A stretch of DNA of 64,000 nt from Streptomyces sp. Y2F8-2 (GTDB taxonomy: Bacteria > Actinomycetota > Actinomycetes > Streptomycetales > Streptomycetaceae), in contig NZ_BNGS01000007.1 of the NCBI RefSeq assembly GCF_014905555.1, positions 1 to 64,000 of the forward strand, given 5' to 3'. Shown here in pieces: positions 55,847-64,000 of this stretch. Every line of letters starts with the position of its first letter. The stretch's first letter is position 1. A program made the position numbers and the translations under genes. The notes under the pieces are model-generated. The model ran no database searches, was not told the DNA's origin, and saw only the letters and a list, made by a program, of their open reading frames with translations.

Positions 55847-56981
55847 CCATGCGCTGGATCTGGTTCGTCCCCTCGACGATCTGCAGCGCCTTGGCCTCCC
55901 GCATGTAGCGCTCGACCGGGAAGTCCACGGTGTAGCCGTACCCGCCGAGCACCTGGACGGCGTCGATGGTGACCTTCATCGCCGTGTCGGTGCAGTGCAG
56001 CTTGGCCATGGCCGCCTGCTTGGCGAACGGACGCCCGGCGTCCCGCAGCCGTGCCGCCGCCAGGTACAGCGCCCGGCCCGCCTCGATCTGTGTCGCCATG
56101 TCGGCGAGCAGGAAGCGCAGCCCCTCGAAGTCCGAGATCGGCCGCCCGAACTGCCGGCGCCCGGTGGCGTACGCGACGGCCTCGTCCAGGGCCGCCTGGG
56201 CCAGGCCGATGGCGCAGGCCGCGATGCCGAGCCGCCCCGAGTCGAGCGCGGACAGCGCGATCGCGAAGCCCTGTCCCTCGTCGCCGATGCGCCGCGCTTC
56301 CGGCACGCGCACCCCGTCGAAGTGGACCTGTGCGGTGGGCGACCCCTTCATGCCCATCTTCTTCTCGGGCGCCGCGGCACTCAGTCCCTCGGCGTCGCCG
56401 GGGACGAGGAACGCGGTGATCCCGCGGGGACCCTCCTCGCCGGTGCGCGCCATCACGGTGTAGAAGTCGGCGATCCCTCCGTGGGTGATCCATGCCTTGG
56501 TACCGGTGATCACCCAGTGGTCGCCGTCCCGAACCGCCTTCGTCCGCAGGGATGCGGCATCCGACCCGGACGACGGCTCGGAGAGGCAGTAGGCGCCCAG
56601 CAGGCCCCCGCCGAGCATCGCGGGCAGGTGTTCCAGCTGTTGCTCCTTGGTGCCGTAGTACGCGAGGGCATGGCAGGCCAGGGTGTGGACGCTGACGCCG
56701 AGGCCGACGGTGAGGCGTGCCGCGGCCAGCTCCTCGAGGACCTGCAGGTAGACCTCGTAGGGCTGGTCGCCACCGCCGTACTCGGAGTCGTACGGCAGGC
56801 CGAGCAGTCCGGAGTCGGAGAGCAGGCGGAAGGTCTCGCGCGGGAACTGCCCGGAGTGCTCCTCCTCGGCCGCCTTCGGGGCGATCTCGCGCTGCGCGAT
56901 GTCGCGGACGAGCGAGATCAGATCCCGGGCCTCGTCCGTGGGCAGTTGTCGGTCCACCGGCTGCGGGGCGCGGTCGGGCAT
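55809..56981 (-). CDS. Acyl-CoA dehydrogenase
   Basis: A 390-aa FAD-dependent acyl-CoA dehydrogenase of standard length. AYCLSEPSSGSDAASLRTKA is the FAD/substrate signature, WITHGGIADFY follows, and VEGTNQIQR is the C-terminal hallmark with the short/branched-chain-type placement of the catalytic Glu region. It oxidises acyl-CoA to 2-enoyl-CoA in fatty-acid or branched-chain amino-acid breakdown. The ATG at 56981 follows GGGAGGAGAG. A TetR-type regulator lies upstream and may control it. Confidence 0.94.
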   Translation of the reverse strand: MPDRAPQPVDRQLPTDEARDLISLVRDIAQREIAPKAAEEEHSGQFPRETFRLLSDSGLLGLPYDSEYGGGDQPYEVYLQVLEELAAARLTVGLGVSVHTLACHALAYYGTKEQQLEHLPAMLGGGLLGAYCLSEPSSGSDAASLRTKAVRDGDHWVITGTKAWITHGGIADFYTVMARTGEEGPRGITAFLVPGDAEGLSAAAPEKKMGMKGSPTAQVHFDGVRVPEARRIGDEGQGFAIALSALDSGRLGIAACAIGLAQAALDEAVAYATGRRQFGRPISDFEGLRFLLADMATQIEAGRALYLAAARLRDAGRPFAKQAAMAKLHCTDTAMKVTIDAVQVLGGYGYTVDFPVERYMREAKALQIVEGTNQIQRMVIARHLAGPESR

Positions 56982-57357
56982 GGCGACGCTCTCCTCCCTC
57001 TTGGGCACGTCGGCGGACATGCGCCTTGGGTGGGGCGGCGCCGCCGGGTCTCACTGGGCCTGGCCGATGCTCGCCGCTCCGGGTCGCGGAGGCGGCTGAC
57101 CAGCGGCTGTGGCGCTTGGAGTATGCCCGATCGGAGGCACGGCGTCACCGGTTAACGACCGCTTACTTCAAGAAAGCGGATGCCGTGCCGCGGCGTGATC
57201 GACATCCGACGGACGGGGTCTCGTCCCGGGACTGTCTGCAATCACCATGGACCAGCCCGTGACGGCTTCGCCTGTCCCCGGGTGGCACCGCTCGGGGGTC
57301 GATCGGTCCTCCCGTTGTCGACCGGTCCTCCCGTTGTCGATCGGTCTTCGGTTGCGG
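56982..57357. promoter_or_regulatory. Gap between the TetR and acyl-CoA dehydrogenase genes with operator-like repeats
   Basis: 376 bp without a gene. TTAACGACCGCTTA (57153-57166) is an imperfect palindrome of the type bound by TetR regulators of fatty-acid genes. CCGCTT/AAGCGG (57160-57165 and 57175-57180) forms a further inverted repeat. Near the TetR stop, GATCGGTCCTCCCGTTGTC (57301-57319) is repeated once with one change (57320-57338), with a partial third copy. Confidence 0.5.
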
Positions 57358-57990
57358 TCAGATCGGTCGGCGGGCCGGAGGCGGGGCCGGGTACGCGGGG
57401 TCCAGTTCCTCGATCGCGCGCAGGGTGCCGCCCAGCATCTTCGCGAGCAGGTCGCACATGGTGTCGCGGGACAGTACCGGGCGGTCGATCCAGTCGAGGG
57501 TCACGCCCTCCACGCCGCACACCCAGCCGAGCAGTCCCGTGCGCACCAGCGCAGCGATGTCGCGCCGCCCGTACGCCCCCTCGGCGATCGTGGTGACGAT
57601 CGCCTCGCGCACCCCGTCCCGGATGGCGTGGACCTGTGCGTCGAAGCCCACGCCGCCGCTGACGATGGTGCGGAAGGCGGCCTGGTTCTGCTCGGCGTAG
57701 CGCAGATAGCGGTCGATGGTGCGGTGCACCCGTTCCACCGGCGGCAGGTCCAGGCCGGCGGCCGCGGAGGTCACGAGGTCGGCCACCGAATCCTCGACGA
57801 TGGCGAGGTAATAGCCGCGTTTCGATTTGAAGTAGTAGTAGATGAGCCCTTTCGCCACCCGGGCATGACGCGCGATGTCATCCATCGACAGCGTGTCGTA
57901 GGAGGTGTCGGCGAATAACTTCCGCCCGATGGCGATGAGTTCGGCGCGGCGCGCCAGGGAGCGGTCGGTACCGCGCGCCTGGGGGCGCAC
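57358..57990 (-). CDS. TetR-family regulator (contains a TTA codon)
   Basis: A 210-aa regulator. The helix-turn-helix is at about 15-60 (MDDIARHARVAKGLIYYYFKSKRG), followed by a helical ligand domain. Codon 25 is the rare TTA (57916-57918), the only such codon found in the minus-strand genes. I take the GTG at 57990 as start because GCGAGG precedes it and codon bias is strong from there on. A TTG at 58017 is an alternative with poorer codon bias. It probably controls the acyl-CoA dehydrogenase. Confidence 0.87.
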   Translation of the reverse strand: MRPQARGTDRSLARRAELIAIGRKLFADTSYDTLSMDDIARHARVAKGLIYYYFKSKRGYYLAIVEDSVADLVTSAAAGLDLPPVERVHRTIDRYLRYAEQNQAAFRTIVSGGVGFDAQVHAIRDGVREAIVTTIAEGAYGRRDIAALVRTGLLGWVCGVEGVTLDWIDRPVLSRDTMCDLLAKMLGGTLRAIEELDPAYPAPPPARRPI

Positions 57991-58161
57991 GGCACCTCGC
58001 TGTTGACTGCTCTTCAATTTCGGCCCAAGTCTCCAACTACCGGCGGGACATCCGCAGTATCGCAGAATGACACCAGCAGCATGTTCGACTTGATCGGCGG
58101 AGTGGGCCGCCGGAGTCGGACCCCGTTGGGAAATGCGCCGCCCGGTTCCCCCGTGGGCGCG

Positions 58162-59520
58162 TCAGCGGACGCCCACCGCCGCCAGCGCCTTGCGCTGCCG
58201 CGAGGTGGGCCGGGCCGGGAAGTACAGGTAGCAGACGCCGCCGGTGCCGGAGGCGACCTTGCCGGAGGCGTTGTACCGCTTGGTGCGCAACCAGATGTTC
58301 TCGAACTCCCGCCGCCGGTACACGCGCCGCACCGCCTCGTCGCTCGGCGACGCCGGGTCGTTCGTGATCACGTCGCCGTCGGCGGTGAACCCGATCACGG
58401 TCATCAGATGCCCCGCGGTCCCGTACCCCGCCCCCGTCAGCTCCTCCTTCAGGAACGACTGCGAGGTGATGGCCGGGATGCCCGCAGCGATCAGCGTCTC
58501 CAGGTCGGTGAGTGAGGACAGCCGGGTGACCACTGCCTGGAGGTCCTTGAACGTGGCCGCGTAGGCCGCGTTGAAGGGCCAGTTGCCGCAGCCCTGGTAC
58601 TGGTGGTCGTAGGTGAAGCGGGCGGCATGGCAGACCTGCGGGTCCGCGTACGCCGGGTTGACCCAGGACAGTTGTTCGGGTGTGAGCCTCCGCCCCCAGT
58701 ACTCGATGATCATCTGCGAGGACGTGGGGCTGCACCAGGCCTCGCCGCCGTTGTCGTACTCCGGGTACTGGCCCTTGTGGATCTCCTGCGAGTAGCGCGG
58801 GACGATCAGTTCCTCGGCGAGCCCGGGTGTGGAGGCCGGGACGGTGAACCGGTCCGGGACGTCGGAGCCCATGGCGCCGAGCCGCCACACCGTCGGCGTG
58901 ATCCGTGTGCCGGGTGTGCGGTACAGGGTCAGGCGCAGACGGTACGACACCAGGCGCAGGCCAGAGGCGGGATCGGCGATGGCGAAGGTGTCGGTCCAGA
59001 TGTCGCTCCTGCCATCGCTCTGGCCGTCCACGGAGGTGCGGCGGATGTCCTGGTCGCCGGCCGCCCAGCGGCCCATCACGTACCAGGGGGTGTCCGTGCC
59101 GTCGGAGTAGGTGCCCTTCAGTTCGACCTGGAGCCAGGTGCCGGCCGGAGTGTGCGCGTTCCAGGAGGCGACGAGCTCGGTGGCCGGGACGGCGAGGCGG
59201 TGCGCCGGGGAGGCCCAGGCGGCGTACTCCCAGGTGGCGGACTTCCCGGTGTGCGGGTCGGTGTAGTCGGTGCGACCGGCGGGCGTGGCGATCACCAGGC
59301 CGGGGCGGAGGCCGGCGAGGGCGCGAACGCCCTGCGCCGTGCCGCTTCGCCAGTCGGCGTACGAGGTCCAGGCACGGTAGTCCACGAGGCTCGGGGATGC
59401 TTTCGTCGGCCGGGCGGTCGGCGTGGCGGCGGCCGCCGGGCCCGCGGTGCCGGCCGCCGTGGCCGCGGCGGCCGCCGCGGCGAGGATGGTTCTGCGGGAC
59501 GGCTCTGAAGCTCTGGTCAT
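58162..59520 (-). CDS. Exported C39-like cysteine peptidase domain protein
   Basis: A 452-aa protein with a twin-arginine signal (PSRRTILAAAAAAATAAG), exported by Tat. After an N-terminal beta-rich half of about 230 residues comes a C39-type peptidase fold: Cys263 in EAWCSPTS, His371 in GHLMTVIGF and the NDPA block (Asn387-Asp388). These are the expected catalytic residues, so it is probably active on secreted or cell-wall peptides. Divergent from the uridine-kinase-like gene. Confidence 0.87.
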   Translation of the reverse strand: MTRASEPSRRTILAAAAAAATAAGTAGPAAAATPTARPTKASPSLVDYRAWTSYADWRSGTAQGVRALAGLRPGLVIATPAGRTDYTDPHTGKSATWEYAAWASPAHRLAVPATELVASWNAHTPAGTWLQVELKGTYSDGTDTPWYVMGRWAAGDQDIRRTSVDGQSDGRSDIWTDTFAIADPASGLRLVSYRLRLTLYRTPGTRITPTVWRLGAMGSDVPDRFTVPASTPGLAEELIVPRYSQEIHKGQYPEYDNGGEAWCSPTSSQMIIEYWGRRLTPEQLSWVNPAYADPQVCHAARFTYDHQYQGCGNWPFNAAYAATFKDLQAVVTRLSSLTDLETLIAAGIPAITSQSFLKEELTGAGYGTAGHLMTVIGFTADGDVITNDPASPSDEAVRRVYRRREFENIWLRTKRYNASGKVASGTGGVCYLYFPARPTSRQRKALAAVGVR

Positions 59521-59803
59521 CGGTAAGTGACCCCCAGGAGTCCTTCAAGCAGCGGTTCGGACGCACGGTGTGCGCCAACTATGGCCGCCGCACACGGACT
59601 TCTGCCAGCACTTCGGCCGCCGACGCGCCCACCAATATTGGTCCCGACCTGTGGCGGTTTTCCGGGAATGGGGGTCGGGAATTCGAAGAGGCGAATCACC
59701 CTCGTTCACACCGAACCCGAAGTAGGGGAAATTCCGGAGAGAGGTCGCTTTCTCCGCGAAGAGGGACAGCCCATTCGCCCGAGTAAGCTGTCCCGTCGAG
59801 AAC

Positions 59804-60466
59804 ATGCCGAAACATGCCGCCACACCTTCTCGCCCGGGAATCGTCATTCACGCTCTCGCGTCCCGCCTTCAGCACCTACCGCCCTCCTGCGGACCCGTCC
59901 GTCTCGTCGGCGTCGACGGGCACGCGGGGTCGGGGAAATCCACGTTCGCCGCACACCTGGCGGCCGCACTCGGCGGCGCGCCCCTGCTGCACCTGGACGA
60001 CATCGCCACCCATGAGGAGCTGTTCTCCTGGACGGACCGGCTGCTGCGGGAGGTGATCGTGCCGCTCGGCCACGGCCGGACCGCGCACTACCGGCCCTAC
60101 GACTGGCACGCCCGGCGCTTCGGCCCCTCCCGTGCGCTGCCATCCGCGCCCGTGATCCTGATCGAGGGGGTCGGCGCCGGCCGCCGGGCGCTGCGCCCAT
60201 ATCTCGCCCGGCTGCTGTGGATGGATCTGGCGCGCGAGGAGGCGTGGACGCGCGGGCGGGCCCGGGACGGCGAGGAACAACGCGCTTTCTGGGACGGCTG
60301 GGTCGACGCGGAGCGCCGGCACTTCGCCGAGGACCCCTCGCGACCCCACGCCTGCCTTCTGGTGCATCAGAAGCACGAGGGATATGAGGTGCTTCCCGGG
60401 CCGGCCGGGGTTCCTGGTCCCGAACAAGATCTCACCCACAGTGACGACCCATCGGCAGTGTGCTGA
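59804..60466 (+). CDS. Uridine-kinase-like P-loop protein
   Basis: A 220-aa nucleoside/nucleotide-kinase-like protein. The Walker A GHAGSGKST lies at 39-47 and a lid-like segment (RARDGEEQRAFWDGWVDAERRHF) follows. The substrate-binding Asp pair (LLHLDDI) is placed as in uridine kinases. It could phosphorylate uridine or a related nucleoside, but the substrate is not certain. ATG at 59804; a TAAGCT sequence just upstream could be the promoter -10. Confidence 0.85.
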   Translation: MPKHAATPSRPGIVIHALASRLQHLPPSCGPVRLVGVDGHAGSGKSTFAAHLAAALGGAPLLHLDDIATHEELFSWTDRLLREVIVPLGHGRTAHYRPYDWHARRFGPSRALPSAPVILIEGVGAGRRALRPYLARLLWMDLAREEAWTRGRARDGEEQRAFWDGWVDAERRHFAEDPSRPHACLLVHQKHEGYEVLPGPAGVPGPEQDLTHSDDPSAVC

Positions 60467-60515
60467 ACTCGTGAAGATCCTCGCCGGGCAACTTCCTCGA
60501 GTGCCCCAAGTCGGC

Positions 60516-60545
60516 TTGACCGGGGGGCCGTACAGGTCTTACGTT
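60516..60545 (+). promoter_or_regulatory. Vegetative-type promoter driving a short hairpin RNA
   Basis: TTGACC (60516-60521), an 18-bp spacer and TACGTT (60540-60545) form a good principal-sigma promoter. It is followed within 75 bp by a strong hairpin and no open frame. Confidence 0.6.
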
Positions 60546-60551
60546 CTCAAT

Positions 60552-60620
60552 GTGCGGCTTTCGCAGTCGCACCCAGACGCGAAGCCCCCGGTTGTTCCCC
60601 CGTGATCGGGGGCTTCGTTC
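60552..60620 (+). ncRNA. Candidate small RNA
   Basis: Predicted transcript of about 65-70 nt from the promoter above. It has two stems: GTGCG/CGCAC with an 11-nt loop, then an 11-bp terminator stem CGAAGCCCCCG (60580-60590) with CGGGGGCTTCG (60607-60617), whose loop carries a CCCCC run. No start codon with ribosome site is inside. It may also be a leader/attenuator for the downstream ATPase gene. The family is not recognised. Confidence 0.45.
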
Positions 60621-60896
60621 TGCTCTCAGCACCTTCCGTGCGCGCCAAGAGGCGTGATCCGCTCACCCTCGGTCACCACGCGCCGCGCGCCCCGTCTGCT
60701 CCCACCTCGCCGAACGGCCCGTGCGGCACCCTTCGTGCGCCCCTCCCCCGCAGGTACGATGCCTCTTGGTGCGACGTTCGGACGCTGCTCTGCGCACCGT
60801 GGCAACTCCGGTCCGCGGCACAGCGGTTCGAGCAAGGCGGCCGACGGGCACGGGCCCGGCGGTGAACCAACGGGGGCACGGTTTGTGGGGGACGTG

Positions 60897-62759
60897 ATGG
60901 ACTTCGGCACGCAGGGCCCTCAGGCCCCGGCCGACCTCGCCTGGCTGCGAGGGGTCGACGCCTACACGATGGGCGCCTATCCGCAGGCGGAGGAGGAGTT
61001 CCGCGCCGCGGTCCGGATGGATCCGGGGATGGCCGACGGCTGGCTCGGGCTGCACGCGCTGCGCGTCGACACGACGACCGCGCTGCTGAGGATGTACCGC
61101 CACCGCGACCGCTTCGGGGAACAGCGGACGCGACACCGGCGCACCCTCAACTCCTGGTACTGGCTGGGCTGGTGGGTGCAGCCGGTGCTGGAGAGCCCGC
61201 GCGACCTGCTGCTGGCGCACGCCTCGCACTGGCTGGACGGCCGCCACGTCCCGGAGCTGGACCGCGCGCTGGCGGGCCTGCCGCCGGTCGACACCGACCC
61301 CCAGGTGCGCTTCCTGCACGCCTGCCGGGCCTACCTGGTCAAGGACTGGGAGCAGTTGGTCCGGCACACCGATCCACTGATCGACGATCCCATGCTCGGC
61401 ATAGAGGCCGGACTGTTCGGCGGCATGGCCCGGGTCCGGCTGGAGATGTTCGGGCAGGCCGAGCCACTGCTCGCCGCCGCCCTGATGCGCTGCCGCAGCG
61501 AGCAGCCGCAGCGCAAGGAGCTGCGGTACTGGCTGGCGCGGGCGCACGAGGGCACGGGTCGCTCGGCCGCCGCGCTCCCCCTGTACCGGGCCGTGCACCG
61601 GGTGGACCCGGCGTTCATGGACACCTCGGCGCGGCTCGCCGCGATCGCCGAGGGCGACGGGTACGACGATTCGACCGACCTGACGGCGATGGCGCTCGCC
61701 GGAGGCGGCGACACGCTGGAAGCACCGGACGGTCTCGATCCGCTCTTCGGAGCCGAGGGCCGGGACGTGAAGCTGTCCGATCCCGAACCGCCGCCGACCG
61801 GTCCGCTGCCGGCGCAGGGCGACCTCGTGCGGGAGAAGGCCGCCTCGGTACCGGCACAGTCGTGGCCGGCCGGGCCCACGGATCCGGAACTGCTGGAGGA
61901 GGCGCTGGCCGAGCTGGAGCGCATGGTCGGTCTGGAACCGGTCAAGCGCCAGGTCAAGGCGTTGTCGGCGCAGTTGAACATGGCCCGGCTGCGGGCCGGT
62001 CAGGGCTTACCCGTCCAGCCGCCCAAACGGCACTTCGTGTTCTCGGGGCCCTCCGGCACCGGCAAGACGACCGTGGCGAGGATCCTGGGGCGGGTCTTCT
62101 ACGCGCTCGGCCTGCTCGGCGGCGATCACCTCGTGGAGGCGCAGCGGGCGGACCTGGTGGGCGAGTACCTGGGTCAGACGGCGGTGAAGGCGAACGAGCT
62201 GATCGACTCCGCGATCGGCGGCGTCCTGTTCGTGGACGAGGCGTACTCGCTGTCCAACTCCGGATACGGCAAGGGGGACGCCTACGGGGACGAGGCGCTT
62301 CAGGTGCTGCTGAAGCGGGCGGAGGACAACCGGGACCACCTGGTGGTGATCCTCGCGGGGTACCCCGAGGGAATGGACCGGTTGCTGGCCGCCAACCCGG
62401 GACTGTCCTCACGCTTCACGACGCGGGTCGATTTTCCCTCGTACCGTCCCTTGGAGCTGACGGCGATCGGCGAGGTGCTGGCCGCCGACAACGGGGACGT
62501 CTGGGACGAGGAGGCTCTGGAGGAGCTCCGGTCGATCGCCGGGCATGTGGTGGACCAGGGGTGGATCGACGAGCTCGGGAACGGGCGGTTCCTGCGGACG
62601 CTGTACGAGAAGAGCTGTGCGTATCGGGATCTGCGGCTGAGCGGCTATCCGGGGATGCCGTCGAGGGACGACTTGTCGACATTGCGGTTGCCGGACCTGA
62701 TGCAGGCCTATGGGGAGGTCCTGTCCGGCCGGGGGCCGCAGGATCCATCGGGGTTGTAG
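60897..62759 (+). CDS. EccA-like AAA+ ATPase (TTA-containing)
   Basis: A 620-aa protein. The N-terminal half (1-300) is made of TPR-like helices. The C-terminal half is a CbbX/EccA-type AAA+ domain: SGPSGTGKTT (383-392), GVLFVDEAYSL, sensor NPGLSSRF. EccA proteins assist type VII (ESX) secretion of WXG100 proteins, but no ESX gene is nearby, so its partner is elsewhere or its role is different. Codon 371 is TTA (62007-62009), just before Walker A. The ATG at 60897 directly follows a GTG, and either may start. Confidence 0.9.
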   Translation: MDFGTQGPQAPADLAWLRGVDAYTMGAYPQAEEEFRAAVRMDPGMADGWLGLHALRVDTTTALLRMYRHRDRFGEQRTRHRRTLNSWYWLGWWVQPVLESPRDLLLAHASHWLDGRHVPELDRALAGLPPVDTDPQVRFLHACRAYLVKDWEQLVRHTDPLIDDPMLGIEAGLFGGMARVRLEMFGQAEPLLAAALMRCRSEQPQRKELRYWLARAHEGTGRSAAALPLYRAVHRVDPAFMDTSARLAAIAEGDGYDDSTDLTAMALAGGGDTLEAPDGLDPLFGAEGRDVKLSDPEPPPTGPLPAQGDLVREKAASVPAQSWPAGPTDPELLEEALAELERMVGLEPVKRQVKALSAQLNMARLRAGQGLPVQPPKRHFVFSGPSGTGKTTVARILGRVFYALGLLGGDHLVEAQRADLVGEYLGQTAVKANELIDSAIGGVLFVDEAYSLSNSGYGKGDAYGDEALQVLLKRAEDNRDHLVVILAGYPEGMDRLLAANPGLSSRFTTRVDFPSYRPLELTAIGEVLAADNGDVWDEEALEELRSIAGHVVDQGWIDELGNGRFLRTLYEKSCAYRDLRLSGYPGMPSRDDLSTLRLPDLMQAYGEVLSGRGPQDPSGL

Positions 62760-62892
62760 CGGCGCCCACCAGCTCGGTCGTGCCTGCGCGTCTGCGGCCG
62801 CGGATTCGTCGTGGCTTGTCGCTTCCCCGAGTGCTCGGCTTCGCTCGAACAGGGGGCCCCTCATCGCGGCAAAGCCGCATGTCGACAGGGCC

Positions 62893-62915
62893 CCGCGCCC
62901 CTGAACGGGGCGCGG
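62893..62915. terminator. Hairpin between the EccA-like and CNNM-type genes
   Basis: CCGCGCCCC (62893-62901) pairs with GGGGCGCGG (62907-62915), loop TGAAC. It resembles a hairpin repeat widely scattered in Streptomyces genomes. Located just after the convergent gene ends, it should act for both. Confidence 0.65.
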
Positions 62916-62925
62916 AGAACCCTTC

Positions 62926-63996
62926 TCAGCTCGGTACCGCTTCCCTCGGTTCCGCCATGCGCGGCTGAGGCGGAGCCTCCCGGTGCGCCGGGTCCCTGAC
63001 CTCGCCGACCAGCAGCTCCAGTACGTCCTCCAACGCGACCAGACCCAGGACCCGGCCGGAGGTGTCCGCCACCTGGGCCAGATGCGTGGCCGCCCGGCGC
63101 ATCACCGTGAGCGCGTCGTCCAGCGGGAGCTCCGCCGCGAGCGTCGTCATGGGCCGCCAGAGCTGCTGCGGCACCGCCCGTTCGGATTCCTCGAGGTCGA
63201 GGACGTCCTTGACGTGCAGATAGCCCATGAAGGCGCCGTTCCCCGCGACCACGGGGAAGCGTGAGTAGCCCGTGCGCGCGGTGAGTGCCACGACCTCGCC
63301 CGGGGTCACCGTGGGCTCGACCGTCACCAGCAGGTCCGGGTCCAGGAGCACGTCCGTGACCGGGCGCGAGCCCAGCTCCAGGGCGTCCTCCAGGCGCTCC
63401 GCCTCCTCGGGGTCGAGCAGGCCGGCCTGGCCGGAGTCCTCCACGAGCTGGTTGAGCTGTTCACTGGTGAAGGCGGCCTCGACCTCGTCCTTCGGTTCGA
63501 CCCGGAACAGTTTGAGGATCACCCGCGCGCAGGCGCTCAGCGTGACCGTGACCGGACGGCACAGCCGCGCGAACGCCACCAGGCCCGGGCTCAGCCACAG
63601 CGCGGCCTTCTCCGGGGCCGCCATCGCCAGGTTCTTCGGCACCATCTCGCCGATCACCAGATGGAAGAAGACGACCGCCGCGAGCGCGATCACATAGCCG
63701 AGCGGGTGGACCAAGTCGTCGGGGATGTGCGCCGCAGCGAAGACCGGTTCGAGCAGATGCGCCACGGTCGGCTCGGCGACGGCGCCCAGGGTAAGGGAAC
63801 ACACGGTGATGCCGAACTGGGCCGCGGCCATCATCTGCGGCAGCCGTTCGAGACCGTACAGCACCTGCCGCGCCCTGGTGGTCCCCAGCGGCTCGATCTG
63901 GCTGCGGCGCACGGACACGAGCGCGAACTCGGCGCCGACGAAGAACCCGTTGACGAGCACCAGCAGCGCCGCGAACAGGAGCTGGAGCACGCTCAT
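62926..63996 (-). CDS. CNNM/DUF21 membrane protein with CBS pair
   Basis: A 356-aa membrane protein. Four hydrophobic segments form the DUF21 domain (about 1-190; GFFVGAEFALVSVRRSQIE at the start, GEMVPKN in the middle). A CBS pair follows (about 205-335). The usual C-terminal CorC/HlyC domain is missing, so it is shorter than typical 430-450 aa family members. Relatives move or sense Mg2+ or Co2+. The start ATG at 63996 is followed on the sequence by A, so it overlaps with a TGA stop of the next upstream gene, most likely a second DUF21 protein just outside the window. Confidence 0.9.
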   Translation of the reverse strand: MSVLQLLFAALLVLVNGFFVGAEFALVSVRRSQIEPLGTTRARQVLYGLERLPQMMAAAQFGITVCSLTLGAVAEPTVAHLLEPVFAAAHIPDDLVHPLGYVIALAAVVFFHLVIGEMVPKNLAMAAPEKAALWLSPGLVAFARLCRPVTVTLSACARVILKLFRVEPKDEVEAAFTSEQLNQLVEDSGQAGLLDPEEAERLEDALELGSRPVTDVLLDPDLLVTVEPTVTPGEVVALTARTGYSRFPVVAGNGAFMGYLHVKDVLDLEESERAVPQQLWRPMTTLAAELPLDDALTVMRRAATHLAQVADTSGRVLGLVALEDVLELLVGEVRDPAHREAPPQPRMAEPREAVPS

Positions 63997-64000
63997 CGCA

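Noticed and set aside
60552..60620. Assigning the short RNA to the actinobacterial 6C family
   Set aside because: Only one of the two stems has a C-rich loop, and I could not compare it with the family model. Left as an unnamed candidate.
62893..62915. Hairpin after the EccA-like gene as a special regulatory RNA
   Set aside because: It looks like a common dispersed Streptomyces hairpin at a convergent gene junction, so an ordinary terminator is enough.

Overview
The window is chromosomal DNA of a Streptomyces or very close relative. The evidence is very high G+C with strong third-position bias, many GTG and TTG starts, a split conservon gene set (cvnABC and cvnD), a smeA-sffA sporulation pair, RbpA behind a sigma-R-type promoter, and leucine TTA codons confined to two genes. 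From memory, the outer parts follow the S. coelicolor order from about SCO1390 (crr) to past SCO1423 (ppm1). I could not run a search to confirm this. I saw no transposase, integrase, CRISPR array or tRNA gene.

Layout, left to right. 1-430: minus-strand leader of an rRNA operon whose 16S gene lies just outside the window. 0.5-2.7 kb: crr and ptsI, the general phosphotransferase proteins. 2.8-9.8 kb: a zinc-finger-like unknown protein, an acetoacetyl-CoA synthetase, a GH31 glucosidase, a Nudix hydrolase and a VanX-like dipeptidase. 9.9-15.9 kb: a DUF35/thiolase pair, an EAL-CBS-GGDEF protein, then glpF-glpK. 16.0-24.1 kb, minus strand: a conservon signalling set (sensor-like ATPase, roadblock protein, DUF742 protein, GTPase). 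Its GTPase is separated from the other three by a full-length ATP-dependent 5-oxoprolinase/hydantoinase gene. 25.1-32.3 kb, minus strand: a three-gene SMC condensin-like operon (kleisin-like, KITE-like, 1544-aa SMC ATPase) with no recognisable JetD-type nuclease. This is the best candidate here for a poorly described system. 32.3-37.7 kb: a GntR repressor divergent from an MFS transporter, DUF1445 and pxpABC operon, which is a second 5-oxoproline pathway with a clear candidate operator. 37.7-41.0 kb: two GT4 glycosyltransferases and an SGNH hydrolase, all overlapping by 4 bp. 41.1-43.2 kb: HEAT and ankyrin repeat proteins. 43.5-45.4 kb: smeA-sffA. 45.4-49.9 kb: a MocR regulator divergent from a YczE-type membrane protein, a glycerophosphodiesterase and an MFS protein. 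50.1-52.1 kb: rbpA, fxsA, ppm1. 52.7-59.5 kb: an amidohydrolase, an Lrp regulator, two small unknown proteins, an acyl-CoA dehydrogenase with its TetR neighbour, and a Tat-exported C39-like protein. 59.8-64.0 kb: a uridine-kinase-like protein, a candidate small RNA, an EccA-like AAA+ ATPase and a CNNM/CBS membrane protein.

Themes. Two unrelated 5-oxoproline-opening systems sit 15 kb apart. Sugar and glycerol uptake (PTS enzymes, GlpFK) occur together. Several regulators of development or stress are present (c-di-GMP domains, conservon, SmeA/SffA, RbpA). Two genes, the TetR and the EccA-like ATPase, each carry one TTA codon and so should depend on the bldA tRNA. Perfect GC-rich hairpins mark most convergent gene ends. 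One of them, after rbpA, has an almost 30-bp stem.
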